From Alkalilimnicola ehrlichii (GTDB lineage: Bacteria; Pseudomonadota; Gammaproteobacteria; Nitrococcales; AK92), in NCBI RefSeq assembly GCF_003399765.1, contig NZ_NFZV01000007.1, forward strand, positions 124,001 through 188,000: a stretch of 64,000 nt of DNA. Direction: 5' to 3'. A program made the position numbers and the translations under genes. Shown in pieces: positions 7,054 through 15,058 of the stretch. The notes under the pieces are model-generated. The model saw only the letters and a list, made by a program, of their open reading frames with translations, did no database searches and was not told where the DNA came from. Each line of letters starts with the position of its first letter. Position 1 is the stretch's first letter.

Positions 7054-7896
7054 CTACGACGTCTGCTCCTTGATCGCCTGGATAATCTTCGGCCAGTCTT
7101 CATGATGCAATTCATGCCCGGAGCCTTCCAGTTTCAGGATTTTTGAACCACGAATCGCATCCTTCAACGCCAATCCATGAACATATGGAAGTACAGGATC
7201 CTCCGTGCCGTGAATAATCAAAGCTGGTACAGCTATCTCATTTAATCTGCCGAGCCATTTCTCGCCACCACCTAACGTAGTGTGGTTGAATGTTGTCAGG
7301 ATATTTGGCGTACGGTCAAAATTTAACTCAGCAATCTTTTGTATCTTCTCAGCGTCAAAAACATGCGCGGTACCTGAGTTGATTCGCCACGCTCCGACCT
7401 GATACGCGACGACAGCATCTCTATCAGACCAGTCCAGCGATTCCGCCCGTTGGTGATACTCAATGATGGCAGGATCAAAAGAGGGCATATCAGGATCTGC
7501 ATCTGCAAGCCGTTCTGAAGCAATCAGCGTCAAGCTCTTCACACGTTTCGGATACTTGATAGCTACAAGCTGGGAAAGAAATCCCCCCAAAGACATGCCG
7601 ACTAAATGAGCAGCCTCCAGACCATAACCGTCAATGACGCGAACCACATCATCTGCTAATTCTTCAACGGAATATGGAGCTTGACCTGGCTCATAGCTTG
7701 TTGATTTCCCGGTATCACGGTGGTCGTACCGGATCACATAGCGACCCATTGTGGCTAGTTCGGAGCAAAACTCATCAGGCCACCATACCGCCGACGACAT
7801 CGCCCCCATGATCAGAATAATTGGTTCATCGGTCGGGTCACCGAATGATTCGGTATAGAGTGAAATTGCGTTATCAAAAACTACCTTTTCTTTCAT
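7054..7896 (-). CDS. alpha/beta-hydrolase (cassette)
   Basis: The chosen start [14 protein letters not shown] at 7896 excludes an upstream in-frame extension that would run through attC. The 280-residue protein has the alpha/beta-hydrolase fold marks: an oxyanion region [14 protein letters not shown], the DHRDTGKS loop, the nucleophile elbow GMSLGGF (Ser catalytic), an Asp in [11 protein letters not shown] and a terminal His in [11 protein letters not shown]. It resembles aclacinomycin-methylesterase/haloperoxidase-like hydrolases; substrate unknown. Cassette position between attC sites is clear. Confidence 0.9.
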   Translation of the reverse strand: MKEKVVFDNAISLYTESFGDPTDEPIILIMGAMSSAVWWPDEFCSELATMGRYVIRYDHRDTGKSTSYEPGQAPYSVEELADDVVRVIDGYGLEAAHLVGMSLGGFLSQLVAIKYPKRVKSLTLIASERLADADPDMPSFDPAIIEYHQRAESLDWSDRDAVVAYQVGAWRINSGTAHVFDAEKIQKIAELNFDRTPNILTTFNHTTLGGGEKWLGRLNEIAVPALIIHGTEDPVLPYVHGLALKDAIRGSKILKLEGSGHELHHEDWPKIIQAIKEQTS

Positions 7897-7920
7897 ACTT
7901 AAACTGCCTTCAGGTTTTAC

Positions 7921-8002
7921 GTACAACACCCCAAGCAGGGGAATATTTTGCGTTTTGAGCGTAGCGAAGCAAAATATTCCCAACTGCCTTGGATTGTTAT
8001 AT
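7921..8002 (-). other. attC site
   Basis: Cores GTACAAC (7921-7927) and GTTATAT (7996-8002). Inner arms GGGGAATATTTTG and CAAAATATTCCCAAC are complementary. It follows the P-loop kinase cassette gene, whose stop lies just to the right. Confidence 0.8.
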
Positions 8003-8006
8003 GCAT

Positions 8007-8521
8007 TTAATTGACATTTCTGGATACAAAGTTATTTAGCTCAGAGACTGACTTAACAATGTATAATGACTTTTTATCTGACATTGCTTCTAATCTGGCA
8101 GTGAAGTCATCATTCCAGAATTTTGGGCATAGCCGTAAAACTTTATAGCTCTCAAAAGTACCTTTTAGTACCGAACTGCCCTCAGGCCAACCTTCAGGTT
8201 TGACGAAAAGCCCTTTCAGAAGTCTCTTTGTCACAAACCAGTAGCTTGTTATGTATGGCAGATCAACGTAAACCAATGTATCAGCTGCTTCCAAACGCTG
8301 GCGAAATGAGTTTATTGGCCCAAACCCATCAATGATCCAATTTCCAGACGATAAGATACGCTCATGTGCTTCATCGAATGAACTTCGATCTACCAGTTCC
8401 CCATTCTTTTTGTAAGCTATCGAATCTAGCTGGTGTAACTGTATACCAGTTGCCAACGCTAGCGCTTTGCTTAAAGTAGATTTACCGCTTCCGGGCTTAC
8501 CAAAAACTGCTATTTTTTCAT
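8007..8521 (-). CDS. P-loop adenylate-kinase-like protein, frameshift at start codon region
   Basis: The reading frame encodes [14 protein letters not shown] (Walker A), then [30 protein letters not shown]. This matches the small FlaR/topology-modulation-like nucleotide kinases, about 171 residues. The ATG (8519-8521) with a perfect AAAGGAGG is followed by only six A (8513-8518) and an immediate TAG. One more A would give MKKIAVFGK and join the frame. No other in-frame start exists between an upstream TAA and Walker A. So either one base is missing in the sequence, or the A-run works by slippage. The leader is strongly structured. Function of the kinase in the cell is unknown. Confidence 0.75.
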
Positions 8522-8522
8522 A

Positions 8523-8589
8523 CTGCCTCCTTTGTGTAAATTACTCCCATGAGGCAGAAAAAGGAAACCCACCTCAATGGGGTGGGTTT
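8523..8589 (-). promoter_or_regulatory. attenuator-like leader: terminator hairpin plus SD-sequestering stem
   Basis: Read on minus, AAACCCACC and GGTGGGTTT (8565-8589) pair around a short loop and are followed by CCTTTTT, like an intrinsic terminator. Next comes CTGCCTC (8551-8557), which is the exact complement of GAGGCAG (8523-8529), the part containing the Shine-Dalgarno sequence. So the kinase leader can form both a terminator and a stem hiding its ribosome-binding site. The leader between attC and ATG is about 220 bp, unusually long for a cassette. Confidence 0.6.
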
Positions 8590-8741
8590 GATAAATTACA
8601 GGCGCATCAAAATACCCACCATTCCTATGGAATGATGATAATTCGAGATACTTTGCGCATAAGATTTAGATTCATATTTTTATCCTGCCAGAAGAACAAT
8701 ATAACATCAACTGAAAGTCGGATGAAGATGCGCCCGAAAGC

Positions 8742-8813
8742 TTATAACGCTTTGCTCACCGGAAAATTGGGAGCGTAGCGAGTAATTTTTCCGCGTGCAG
8801 CAACTGGTTAGGC
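8742..8813 (-). other. attC site
   Basis: Cores TTATAAC (8742-8748) and GTTAGGC (8807-8813). The inner part from TTGCTCACCGGAAAATTGGG to AATTTTTCC closely repeats the attC at 6969-7038, suggesting these two cassettes passed through the same array or share an origin. Confidence 0.8.
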
Positions 8814-8820
8814 ATTTTTG

Positions 8821-9363
8821 TCACTCGGACTTGGCAATGGAGTCTGGTTCACGATACTTCTCTAGAAGCTCTGGCTGTTCCTGTGCCACTCGAAAGAAAA
8901 ACTCCGCTAATTTGGCTTTGAGACTTCGTAGTAAAGTTTCTAGCCTATGTAATTCGTGCTGTTCTAGGTGAAGCCCTTCGTTGAACTGAAAGTGGGGGAA
9001 ATTGCCCTTCCCGTCTAGCACAGGAAACGACGTAGACCTAAAGTACATTTCCTCTTCATCTGAGTGCGCAACAATTTTCCGCCTTAGCTCAAGAATCCTT
9101 GCAACCAATTTTTTCTCTTCCTGTGACAAGGTTATGCCCAAAGCTCGCAAGCCAATAGTCGTACCCCTCCTGGTGGTTTCGAATGGGCGTGCCATTGAAA
9201 CGATCAGTGTCGACTCGTAGCAACGGAAACGACGTAGGCTAACTTTGTCGTAGTTACGATCGAAATCACAATCTTCGAGTAGAAACGTGAGCGCTGACAG
9301 CGCCTGCTGAAAGTCCCAAGTCGAATATATGGCTCGTATTAGCTGTTGCTCAGTAATCTTCAT
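8821..9363 (-). CDS. HEPN-like cassette protein, 180 aa
   Basis: The start MKITEQQLIRAIY lies directly after the recombination core (GTTAGGC, three bases, ATG), so longer versions run through attC and are unlikely. The protein is all-helical by appearance. Residues around the middle read ELRRKIVAHSDEE, an R-x4-H motif typical of HEPN ribonucleases and related AbiV/MAE-like helical proteins. The N-terminal half has conserved-looking RFRCYESTLIVSMARPFE. A nuclease or toxin function is possible but not shown. With no space for a ribosome-binding site, translation depends on the upstream attC. Confidence 0.65.
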   Translation of the reverse strand: MKITEQQLIRAIYSTWDFQQALSALTFLLEDCDFDRNYDKVSLRRFRCYESTLIVSMARPFETTRRGTTIGLRALGITLSQEEKKLVARILELRRKIVAHSDEEEMYFRSTSFPVLDGKGNFPHFQFNEGLHLEQHELHRLETLLRSLKAKLAEFFFRVAQEQPELLEKYREPDSIAKSE

Positions 9364-9366
9364 GAT

Positions 9367-9432
9367 GCCTAACGCCATGGGCATCACCTGCGGGCTGCGA
9401 AGCGGACCGTCAGGTGCATGCCGTTGTTATGC
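9367..9432 (-). other. attC site
   Basis: Cores GCCTAAC (9367-9373) and GTTATGC (9426-9432). Arms TGCGGGCTGCGAAGCGGACCG contain the complementary pattern. It closes the alpha/beta-hydrolase cassette to the right. Confidence 0.8.
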
Positions 9433-9457
9433 GGTAGATCCTTGTGGTGGGCCGTAA

Positions 9458-10276
9458 TCATGTTGTGTGCCTGCGGATGAAATCGGTAATCGCTTCGGCG
9501 TAATCCTCTGGCTGCTCCGCATGTACGACGTGCCCCGCTCCCGAGATAGAGCCAACTTCCGCGGATGGCAGCGCATCGGTAAGCTTGGTGATGACCGGCG
9601 GGAACACGGGCGGACTCTGATCCCCTTGCGTAAGGAAGACCGGGTGCGGGAATCCAGTGATCCACTTGGGATCAAAGGCGAGTTGATCTGGATCCTTCGC
9701 CTCATCGAGGTAAGTCGGTGCGTTCTCTACCATAACTTGCCTCAACTCGGGCGGAAGTTGGGTCCACAGGCCCGGTCCCAACCCCTCCTCAATGAACTGT
9801 TCGGCAGCACCGGCATGATCGCCAGCTGCGATTCGCTCACTAACTGCCGCGATTAGTTGAGCAAACCCCTCGAGCATCGGGGCTACGGCAGGGTCACCGG
9901 CAACCAGTGCGAACAGCGGCGGCTCGTGGGCGATGATGCCTCGGAGGAGTTCGGGGCGCTCGCTGGCCAACCGAAGTGTTATCGAGCCACCGAAGGACTG
10001 TCCAGCCACCCACGTGGGAGCTAGCCCCAGATGCTCGATCAGAGCGGCAAGGTCGTCGACATCCTCGCGGACGCTGCCCTGTGCGCTCGACCGCTCACTT
10101 TCACCATGCCCACGGCGGTCATAGGTGAGTACGCGAAACGACTTCGCCAATTGCGGAACCATTGGGTCCCAAGTCCGGCGGGACAGCCATGACCCGTGCA
10201 CCATGACAAGAGGGATCTCTCCGGTTCCATGAATTTCATAAGCCAACTGGACGCCGTTGACGGTCACCATCGTCAT
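9458..10276 (-). CDS. alpha/beta-hydrolase (cassette)
   Basis: A 272-residue alpha/beta-hydrolase unrelated in detail to the one at 7054. Marks: PLVMVHGSWLSRRTW (oxyanion loop), DRRGHGESER, nucleophile elbow AGQSFGGS, and a terminal His in ISGAGHVVHAEQPEDY. This pattern is common in haloalkane dehalogenase/epoxide hydrolase-like and C-C hydrolase families; the substrate is not predictable. The start has GAGGTG upstream at good spacing. Bracketed by attC sites on both sides. Confidence 0.92.
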   Translation of the reverse strand: MTMVTVNGVQLAYEIHGTGEIPLVMVHGSWLSRRTWDPMVPQLAKSFRVLTYDRRGHGESERSSAQGSVREDVDDLAALIEHLGLAPTWVAGQSFGGSITLRLASERPELLRGIIAHEPPLFALVAGDPAVAPMLEGFAQLIAAVSERIAAGDHAGAAEQFIEEGLGPGLWTQLPPELRQVMVENAPTYLDEAKDPDQLAFDPKWITGFPHPVFLTQGDQSPPVFPPVITKLTDALPSAEVGSISGAGHVVHAEQPEDYAEAITDFIRRHTT

Positions 10277-10304
10277 CTTTGCACCTCGCTTGAACGCTCA
10301 ATCC

Positions 10305-10382
10305 GCATAACGCAGAGCTTTGCGGCAATTTTGGAGCCGCGCAGCGGTGGAAAAATTGTCCGGCAAAAACGGCTGGTTATGC
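10305..10382 (-). other. attC site
   Basis: Cores GCATAAC (10305-10311) and GTTATGC (10376-10382) are exact inverse partners. Inner arms GCGGCAATTTTGGAGCCGC and GGAAAAATTGTCCGGC pair with bulges. The core overlaps the stop of the next gene. Confidence 0.88.
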
Positions 10383-11096
10383 TTCAGTGTTCCACATCAC
10401 CAGACTTTCCCCTGGGAAAAGCTCTCGCCCCATCCCAAGCAATTCACTATGCACGTCAGGCAATGACTTCCGGGACGCTTCAAGGTGTTCCCAGACATTC
10501 CTTGCACCATCCATCGCGCCACCAAAAAGCTTCTCGCCTAAGCCCTGACAAAGCTCCTCAACAGAGAGTGGCCTTCCGGTCAGCCCCTGCTCAACTAGCG
10601 CAGGCTGAATCTCATCCACATAGAACTCGTTTCTGATCCTGATTGATTCGATGACCTGCTCGAATCTTTCCTGCTCAACCGCTAATTCCATTAAGAGTTG
10701 GGGCTCAGAGGATTCGAGCAGGAAGGAAAGCCCGTCGAAATCATGAGCAAGCTGCGCGTAACTGGGAGGTTTGAACGCGGGCATACTGAATGCTCTTTCG
10801 TGGGGCGAGGTGAAAGGCGCAACTTGCCGATAGTAGTTCTCGATGGCATTCGCTTGGCGCGCTAGGACAAACAATGAACGGTTGAGTGCAACCTTCTGCT
10901 CATTACGAGCTTTCCTCAGCTCTCGCTGCTCGTTCAATGTGAACGCGAAGTATGCGCCAAGGAACGCTGCCAACAAGGTGGCCCCCGCTCCTAATGCCGA
11001 TGACGTCTCTAGGACGTCCGCCCACAACGACAAAGTTATAACTGCGGTGAGAAAAACACCAAGGCTACCAATTACGTAAACATCTCGACTCCGCAT
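10377..11096 (-). CDS. two-TM membrane protein of unknown function (cassette)
   Basis: About 239 residues from the chosen ATG (MRSRDVYVIGSLGV). An alternative ATG 10 codons upstream, at 11126, lies inside the attC core. Two adjacent membrane helices (VIGSLGVFLTAVITLSLWA and ALGAGATLLAAFLGAYFAF) are followed by a long charged, helical cytoplasmic part (NEQRELRKARNEQ and beyond). This layout recalls small membrane-anchored effector or sensor proteins, but I recognise no family. Flanked by attC sites. Confidence 0.75.
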   Translation of the reverse strand: MRSRDVYVIGSLGVFLTAVITLSLWADVLETSSALGAGATLLAAFLGAYFAFTLNEQRELRKARNEQKVALNRSLFVLARQANAIENYYRQVAPFTSPHERAFSMPAFKPPSYAQLAHDFDGLSFLLESSEPQLLMELAVEQERFEQVIESIRIRNEFYVDEIQPALVEQGLTGRPLSVEELCQGLGEKLFGGAMDGARNVWEHLEASRKSLPDVHSELLGMGRELFPGESLVMWNTEA

Positions 11097-11122
11097 AATT
11101 TTAACTCGGTATGTTTCCCACG

Positions 11123-11191
11123 GCATAACGTCGCCATAATTTGCCGCCTGAAGCGCAGCGTAAGGCGGTCAAATTGATGGCTTTGTTACAC
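11123..11191 (-). other. attC site
   Basis: Cores GCATAAC (11123-11129) and GTTACAC (11185-11191). Arms ATAATTTGCCGCCTGAAG and TAAGGCGGTCAAATTGAT are complementary. About 100 bp of AT-rich non-coding sequence separates it from the stop of the gene it belongs to. Confidence 0.85.
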
Positions 11192-11288
11192 ATTTTCATG
11201 CCTGAGTAATGTGCAACAACCTTATCATTCCACTTTAAGAGCAATTTCGTTCTCTTTGCATGATTCAGAACTAGCTCGCGATCTTCTG

Positions 11289-12284
11289 CTAAATATCTTT
11301 CTTTTTGTAGATATAATTTTGAAATTCATAGACCTGTCTCACGAGACTATACATTGGTTTTGAATGTATTCCTGTGCAAGTCTGAAACTCTATCGGCTCA
11401 TTAATATCATATATTGGTTCGACTCGATCCAAATGCTGAAAGTACAATATGCCCTTACCCGAAGGGTAAGGCGGAAGTGTATGTTTAGCCAAATATGAAT
11501 CAAAGCTATTGTAATCACCCATGAAATCTGATTGAAATCTCTTACCCAAGGACCTACCCATAATCGGTTGATAAAGATGTATGGAAGGTTTAATTATTGG
11601 TTTTCTTATAAGCGGGTGCTTAATTTTTCTAGCTATCGAAAAATCACTAGTATGCATCATGTAAGGGTTTTCTCCATCAAGCCTAGTAAAACGGCTTTTG
11701 GGAAACGGAAAACCACAACGTGCGGAAAAAAGAAAATCACTGGACATATTAATGATCAAGATATTATTTATTCTCAACCCCATACAAGATGGCTGACTAT
11801 GAAATACTAGTGATTCTGTTCCAAAGGCATTTAAGCCAACCCCGTCACCCTCGATCGGATAGATAGCAATCATTCGATCTTTTTGACTTATCCTCGACTT
11901 GATATGAAAGCTGGGCTGAATATTGGTGGGGTTACCTTGAATAAAATGATATACAATCCAAAGTCCTACACGAACTTTATCCATCCAATCCATAAAATCT
12001 ATGTATTCATTACTTGTTAGAGCGCCTCTATCAAGCAACGTCAGAACATAGGATTTTGCTCTACCTTCCAGATCTGAGTATTCCGTATTGCAGCTCTCAC
12101 ACGCTGGAACACAGAAATTTAACCAATCAAATCTAATAGTTCGCCCGTCTCTAAAATTTGTACCAAAATTTACAACTCTTTTGGGATCTCCAGTTAACTC
12201 AATCAGCCACTGAGGAAGTATGTGCTCTCGATTCTTTTTTTCTGGTGGGTTTCCACAAAAAACACAGAATCTATTTGAGGTCAT
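11289..12284 (-). CDS. HNH/zinc-knuckle protein, paralogue A (cassette)
   Basis: A 331-residue protein beginning with CVFCG (Cys7, Cys10), then REHILPQWL and CVPACESCNTEYS (Cys62, Cys65). Two Cys pairs around E-H and N form the treble-clef pattern of HNH endonucleases. The remaining 250 residues are conserved only with the second cassette copy at 12797 and have no known fold that I can name. The gene is visibly AT-richer than its neighbour. HNH domains of this sort act as DNA nucleases in restriction or defence systems; that role is inference. Confidence 0.8.
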   Translation of the reverse strand: MTSNRFCVFCGNPPEKKNREHILPQWLIELTGDPKRVVNFGTNFRDGRTIRFDWLNFCVPACESCNTEYSDLEGRAKSYVLTLLDRGALTSNEYIDFMDWMDKVRVGLWIVYHFIQGNPTNIQPSFHIKSRISQKDRMIAIYPIEGDGVGLNAFGTESLVFHSQPSCMGLRINNILIINMSSDFLFSARCGFPFPKSRFTRLDGENPYMMHTSDFSIARKIKHPLIRKPIIKPSIHLYQPIMGRSLGKRFQSDFMGDYNSFDSYLAKHTLPPYPSGKGILYFQHLDRVEPIYDINEPIEFQTCTGIHSKPMYSLVRQVYEFQNYIYKKKDI

Positions 12285-12301
12285 TCGATATATCCGTTGA
12301 T

Positions 12302-12370
12302 GTGTAACGCATAGCTAAGCCGCTGGCCGGAGCGCAGCGTAGGCCAGTCGGCTTGAGCGCCGTGTTAGAT
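12302..12370 (-). other. attC site
   Basis: Cores GTGTAAC (12302-12308) and GTTAGAT (12364-12370). Arms GCCGCTGGCCGGAGCGCAGC and TAGGCCAGTCGGC pair with mismatches. The core overlaps the stop codon of the following gene. Confidence 0.82.
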
Positions 12371-12736
12371 TTCATCCCTTTTGGCGACGTACTGACTGTA
12401 GACGTCGTCTATCATGCCGGGGCCTAGGAAGCGACTCCGGCTGCCTCCGAGCTCAGACTCAAGCCACACAAGACACTCTTCGAGGCTCCCGGTGAAATGG
12501 AGCTCCTCAGAGGGGTCATCCTCCGCGACGGTTGTGAACGCTGCAACGTCGCAAAACCATGGCGCTCCCTCATCCCGCGACCGGACTAACGTAATCCGAG
12601 CTTGGTCTTCGGTTCCCGTCAGGGTGACCCAGTCAAACGTCTTGGACTCGAAGTACTGGCCAATTCGTATGAACTGGGCGAGGGATCGGCCCAAGCGCAG
12701 ATGCAGTCCTAGTTGTTCAGGTGCGATGTACTTCAT
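12365..12736 (-). CDS. hypothetical cassette protein, 123 aa
   Basis: A soluble 123-residue protein with alternating short strands and helices (WVTLTGTEDQARITLVRSRDEG, then SLEECLVWLESELGG). The size and look resemble small immunity or antitoxin-like proteins, but I do not recognise it. It sits between the two HNH paralogue cassettes, which could be chance because cassettes move singly. Confidence 0.7.
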   Translation of the reverse strand: MKYIAPEQLGLHLRLGRSLAQFIRIGQYFESKTFDWVTLTGTEDQARITLVRSRDEGAPWFCDVAAFTTVAEDDPSEELHFTGSLEECLVWLESELGGSRSRFLGPGMIDDVYSQYVAKRDEI

Positions 12737-12741
12737 GCGTA

Positions 12742-12797
12742 ATCTAACGTCGAAGCTCAGCCGCGGCGGAGCCGTCGGCTGCGGCGCCTCGTTAGGC
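12742..12797 (-). other. attC site
   Basis: Cores ATCTAAC (12742-12748) and GTTAGGC (12791-12797). Short arms GTCGAAGCTCAGCCGCGGC and GCCGTCGGCTGCGGC. At 56 bp it is the shortest site of the array; the last base overlaps the stop of the next gene. Confidence 0.8.
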
Positions 12798-13897
12798 TAA
12801 CCCTTGACCTTGCCCCTTGCCTCGGGTCGGAGCAAGCTTGTGTGATGCCGAATCAGCATGTTGTTCAATTTCCTAGCAAGCCCGTAACGCTTTTTGATAT
12901 AGGCCTGCTGGGCCTTTGATAGTTTGTCCATGCTGGGGAGTTGGCTGTTCAGCCAGTTCTGCCATTCGCACACGTGGACCGCTGTACTGACGAAGAGCTC
13001 CCAGTCGTCATGCACATGGTGTGGCTCTATTGAGATGCTTTGACCCGGTCGAAGCTCCTGAAGACCGTTGCGGACTTCAAGAAAAAGGCTCCCCCTGCCT
13101 TGCGCGTGATCGAGGCTATGCTTTCTGACGTACGGCTTATCATAAATACTCATGTCGCCGTCGACTAACCCACCAGGAAACATAGGCTGGTAGATCACGG
13201 TTCCTCGCTCTTTCATGCGCCGCCTTATTAGCGGCAAAGACATTCGCTCGCGACCAGGATGCAGGTCTATCTCAAGGCGGTCGCTGTCAGGGAGGATGTA
13301 GGCGGAGCGAGGGTAAGGAAACCCGATCCTCCGCGATATCAAGAACATGTGCGATATATTGGTGAAATAGTAGTTGTTTACAATTAACACGAAAGCGGTC
13401 GGCGAGAAGGCGAAGGCAACAGTGTCAACGCCACCAAAGTTGAGCTTCTTGGTCTCGCCGTCCGACTTCTCAATGCAGAGCATCCGATCGTACTGGCCCA
13501 TGCGGCTCGCTATTGCGAATTGCGGCTCTATATCTACGTAGTTTTTGTCGAGTTGATTTAATCCCAGCCAAAGCCCCACACGAACCTTGTCGAACCAGTC
13601 GAGGAGGACGGACATCTCCGCTGGCCCAACTTTTTGCTGCGCCGTAATGGCATTGAGAACCGACTTCGCCGCATCCTCGAGCGAGGAGTGTCGGTTGTTA
13701 CATTCTTCGCAGGCTGGGAAGGAAAATTGATCAAACGCATAGGTTCGGGGCCGAAAACCATTTTCGAAGTCTTTAACAATCCCCAAGTACACGGCCCTGT
13801 TAGGGTCGCCGGTCGCCTCGATCAGCCACTGCGGGACGACGTGCTCCTTCGACTTCTTCTCCGGATGCTTCCCGCAGAAAACACACATCTTACGCAA
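12797..13897 (-). CDS. HNH/zinc-knuckle protein, paralogue B (cassette)
   Basis: A 366-residue relative of the protein at 11289. CVFCG (Cys5, Cys8), SKEHVVPQWLIEATGDPNRAV and FPACEECNNRHSSLE (Cys63, Cys66) match it closely, and similarity continues (DWFDKVRVGLW, YFTNISHMFLISRRIGFPYPRSA). TTG is the likely start because GGAG lies seven bases before it; an ATG three codons later is the alternative. The product may be a zinc-dependent HNH nuclease. It is longer at the C-terminus than paralogue A and less AT-rich. Confidence 0.82.
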   Translation of the reverse strand: MRKMCVFCGKHPEKKSKEHVVPQWLIEATGDPNRAVYLGIVKDFENGFRPRTYAFDQFSFPACEECNNRHSSLEDAAKSVLNAITAQQKVGPAEMSVLLDWFDKVRVGLWLGLNQLDKNYVDIEPQFAIASRMGQYDRMLCIEKSDGETKKLNFGGVDTVAFAFSPTAFVLIVNNYYFTNISHMFLISRRIGFPYPRSAYILPDSDRLEIDLHPGRERMSLPLIRRRMKERGTVIYQPMFPGGLVDGDMSIYDKPYVRKHSLDHAQGRGSLFLEVRNGLQELRPGQSISIEPHHVHDDWELFVSTAVHVCEWQNWLNSQLPSMDKLSKAQQAYIKKRYGLARKLNNMLIRHHTSLLRPEARGKVKG

Positions 13898-13917
13898 TGA
13901 TCACTCCACCCAAAGTA

Positions 13918-13978
13918 GCCTAACGACGAAGCTGAGCCGCGCCAGCTTGCTGGCGTCGGCTCCAGCGCCTAGTTGGGC
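13918..13978 (-). other. attC site
   Basis: Cores GCCTAAC (13918-13924) and GTTGGGC (13972-13978). Arms GAAGCTGAGCCGCGCCAGC and GCTGGCGTCGGCTCCAGCGC are strongly complementary. The core abuts the stop codon of the channel gene. Confidence 0.87.
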
Positions 13979-14931
13979 TAGCCGCCACGCCCCTTCAGAG
14001 GCTCAGCGATCGCTGATCCAACAGGGGGAGCCACATGATTCTCAAGCATGATGGAGACCTCCATCGGATCATCAGGAAGATATCTTTCGATATCATCGAT
14101 AACGTCTTGCAGGAGCGCATGATACTCTCGCATTGGCTTCGCATGCCCCGGCTCAGCGCGCGAACTATGCTCAAGCGATATTATGTGCTGACGCGCCGTC
14201 TGCACGCCCATTTGTTTGTTCAGCCGATATATTTGAATCGAGACTGACGGGTAATTTAGAAACTGAGAACGCTGCATTGCGCTTATCTTCTGCACCGTAT
14301 CAACTGGAAGTCCGTGCGCAAATTTTGCCAGATAACCTTCCAAGTCCTTCCTGAACCTATCATTATCTTCGTGCAGCACCTCCCCCAAAAGCCTTCCTTT
14401 TCCGAACCTCGTTCTATCAGAGTAGTAGTCGATGAGGGAGACCTGATCGAAGTACCGCTCCGTAAACATATCCCGCGGCCGAATTCTGAATCTCTTACCG
14501 ACTTCGGTGGCAGTAACCTTATAGCATTCCGCCAACACCTTCAGATGATCGGCGATGATAGGCCGTAGAATTGACAAATATCTAGCTATACGGCGCGCCT
14601 CCTCCTCTTCGTACCTTGCCCGGACTTGCGCGTCCTTTATGTCGCTCCACTTTTGGGATAGAGCGTTCAGGAACAAGCCGATAGTCGTCACCCCAGCCAC
14701 CACTTGGGCGACAACAGCGATTAGAAGGTAGGTGCTGTTTAGTGATGGGGTGATATCACCAAAACCGAGCGTCGTGACGGTAACAACGCTAAAGTAAAGC
14801 GCTAGCAGAGGGGTCAAGCCGCCCTCAACGCCAAAATCGTCGGCGAACAAGCAGGCATATACGACCCCAAACGCCGCCACATTGCATAGATAGATGATTC
14901 CGTAGAAACCAGGCCGCCTTCGCTTAAACAC
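13978..14931 (-). CDS. two-TM potassium-channel-like protein (cassette)
   Basis: A 317-residue protein whose N-terminus is a minimal ion-channel module. It has a first helix (YGIIYLCNVAAFGVVYACLF), a pore helix and selectivity filter TVTTLGFGD (residues about 51-59), and a second helix (LLIAVVAQVVAGVTTIGLFL). TLGFGD is the K+ filter pattern of the Ion_trans_2/Kch class. The following 220 residues are soluble and unrecognised, not a typical RCK/TrkA-N domain since no GxGxxG is seen. It could gate the pore in response to a ligand. GTG start. A channel gene on a mobile cassette is unusual. Confidence 0.85.
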   Translation of the reverse strand: MFKRRRPGFYGIIYLCNVAAFGVVYACLFADDFGVEGGLTPLLALYFSVVTVTTLGFGDITPSLNSTYLLIAVVAQVVAGVTTIGLFLNALSQKWSDIKDAQVRARYEEEEARRIARYLSILRPIIADHLKVLAECYKVTATEVGKRFRIRPRDMFTERYFDQVSLIDYYSDRTRFGKGRLLGEVLHEDNDRFRKDLEGYLAKFAHGLPVDTVQKISAMQRSQFLNYPSVSIQIYRLNKQMGVQTARQHIISLEHSSRAEPGHAKPMREYHALLQDVIDDIERYLPDDPMEVSIMLENHVAPPVGSAIAEPLKGRGG

Positions 14932-14977
14932 CTAATCGATCTCGCAGTTGATCCGCCCAAAGCTTTTTAGGGACGCT

Positions 14978-15055
14978 GCCCAACGCTTGGCACAGCGGAC
15001 GTTTTGGAGCGACGAAGGAGCGGAAAAACGTTCCGACTGCTGCCACTTGTTATGG
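14978..15055 (-). other. attC site
   Basis: Cores GCCCAAC (14978-14984) and GTTATGG (15049-15055). The inner 65 bp (starting GCTTGGCACAGCGGACG, ending TGCTGCCACTT) are identical by eye to those of the attC at 16614-16691. Confidence 0.87.
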
Positions 15056-15058
15056 AAA

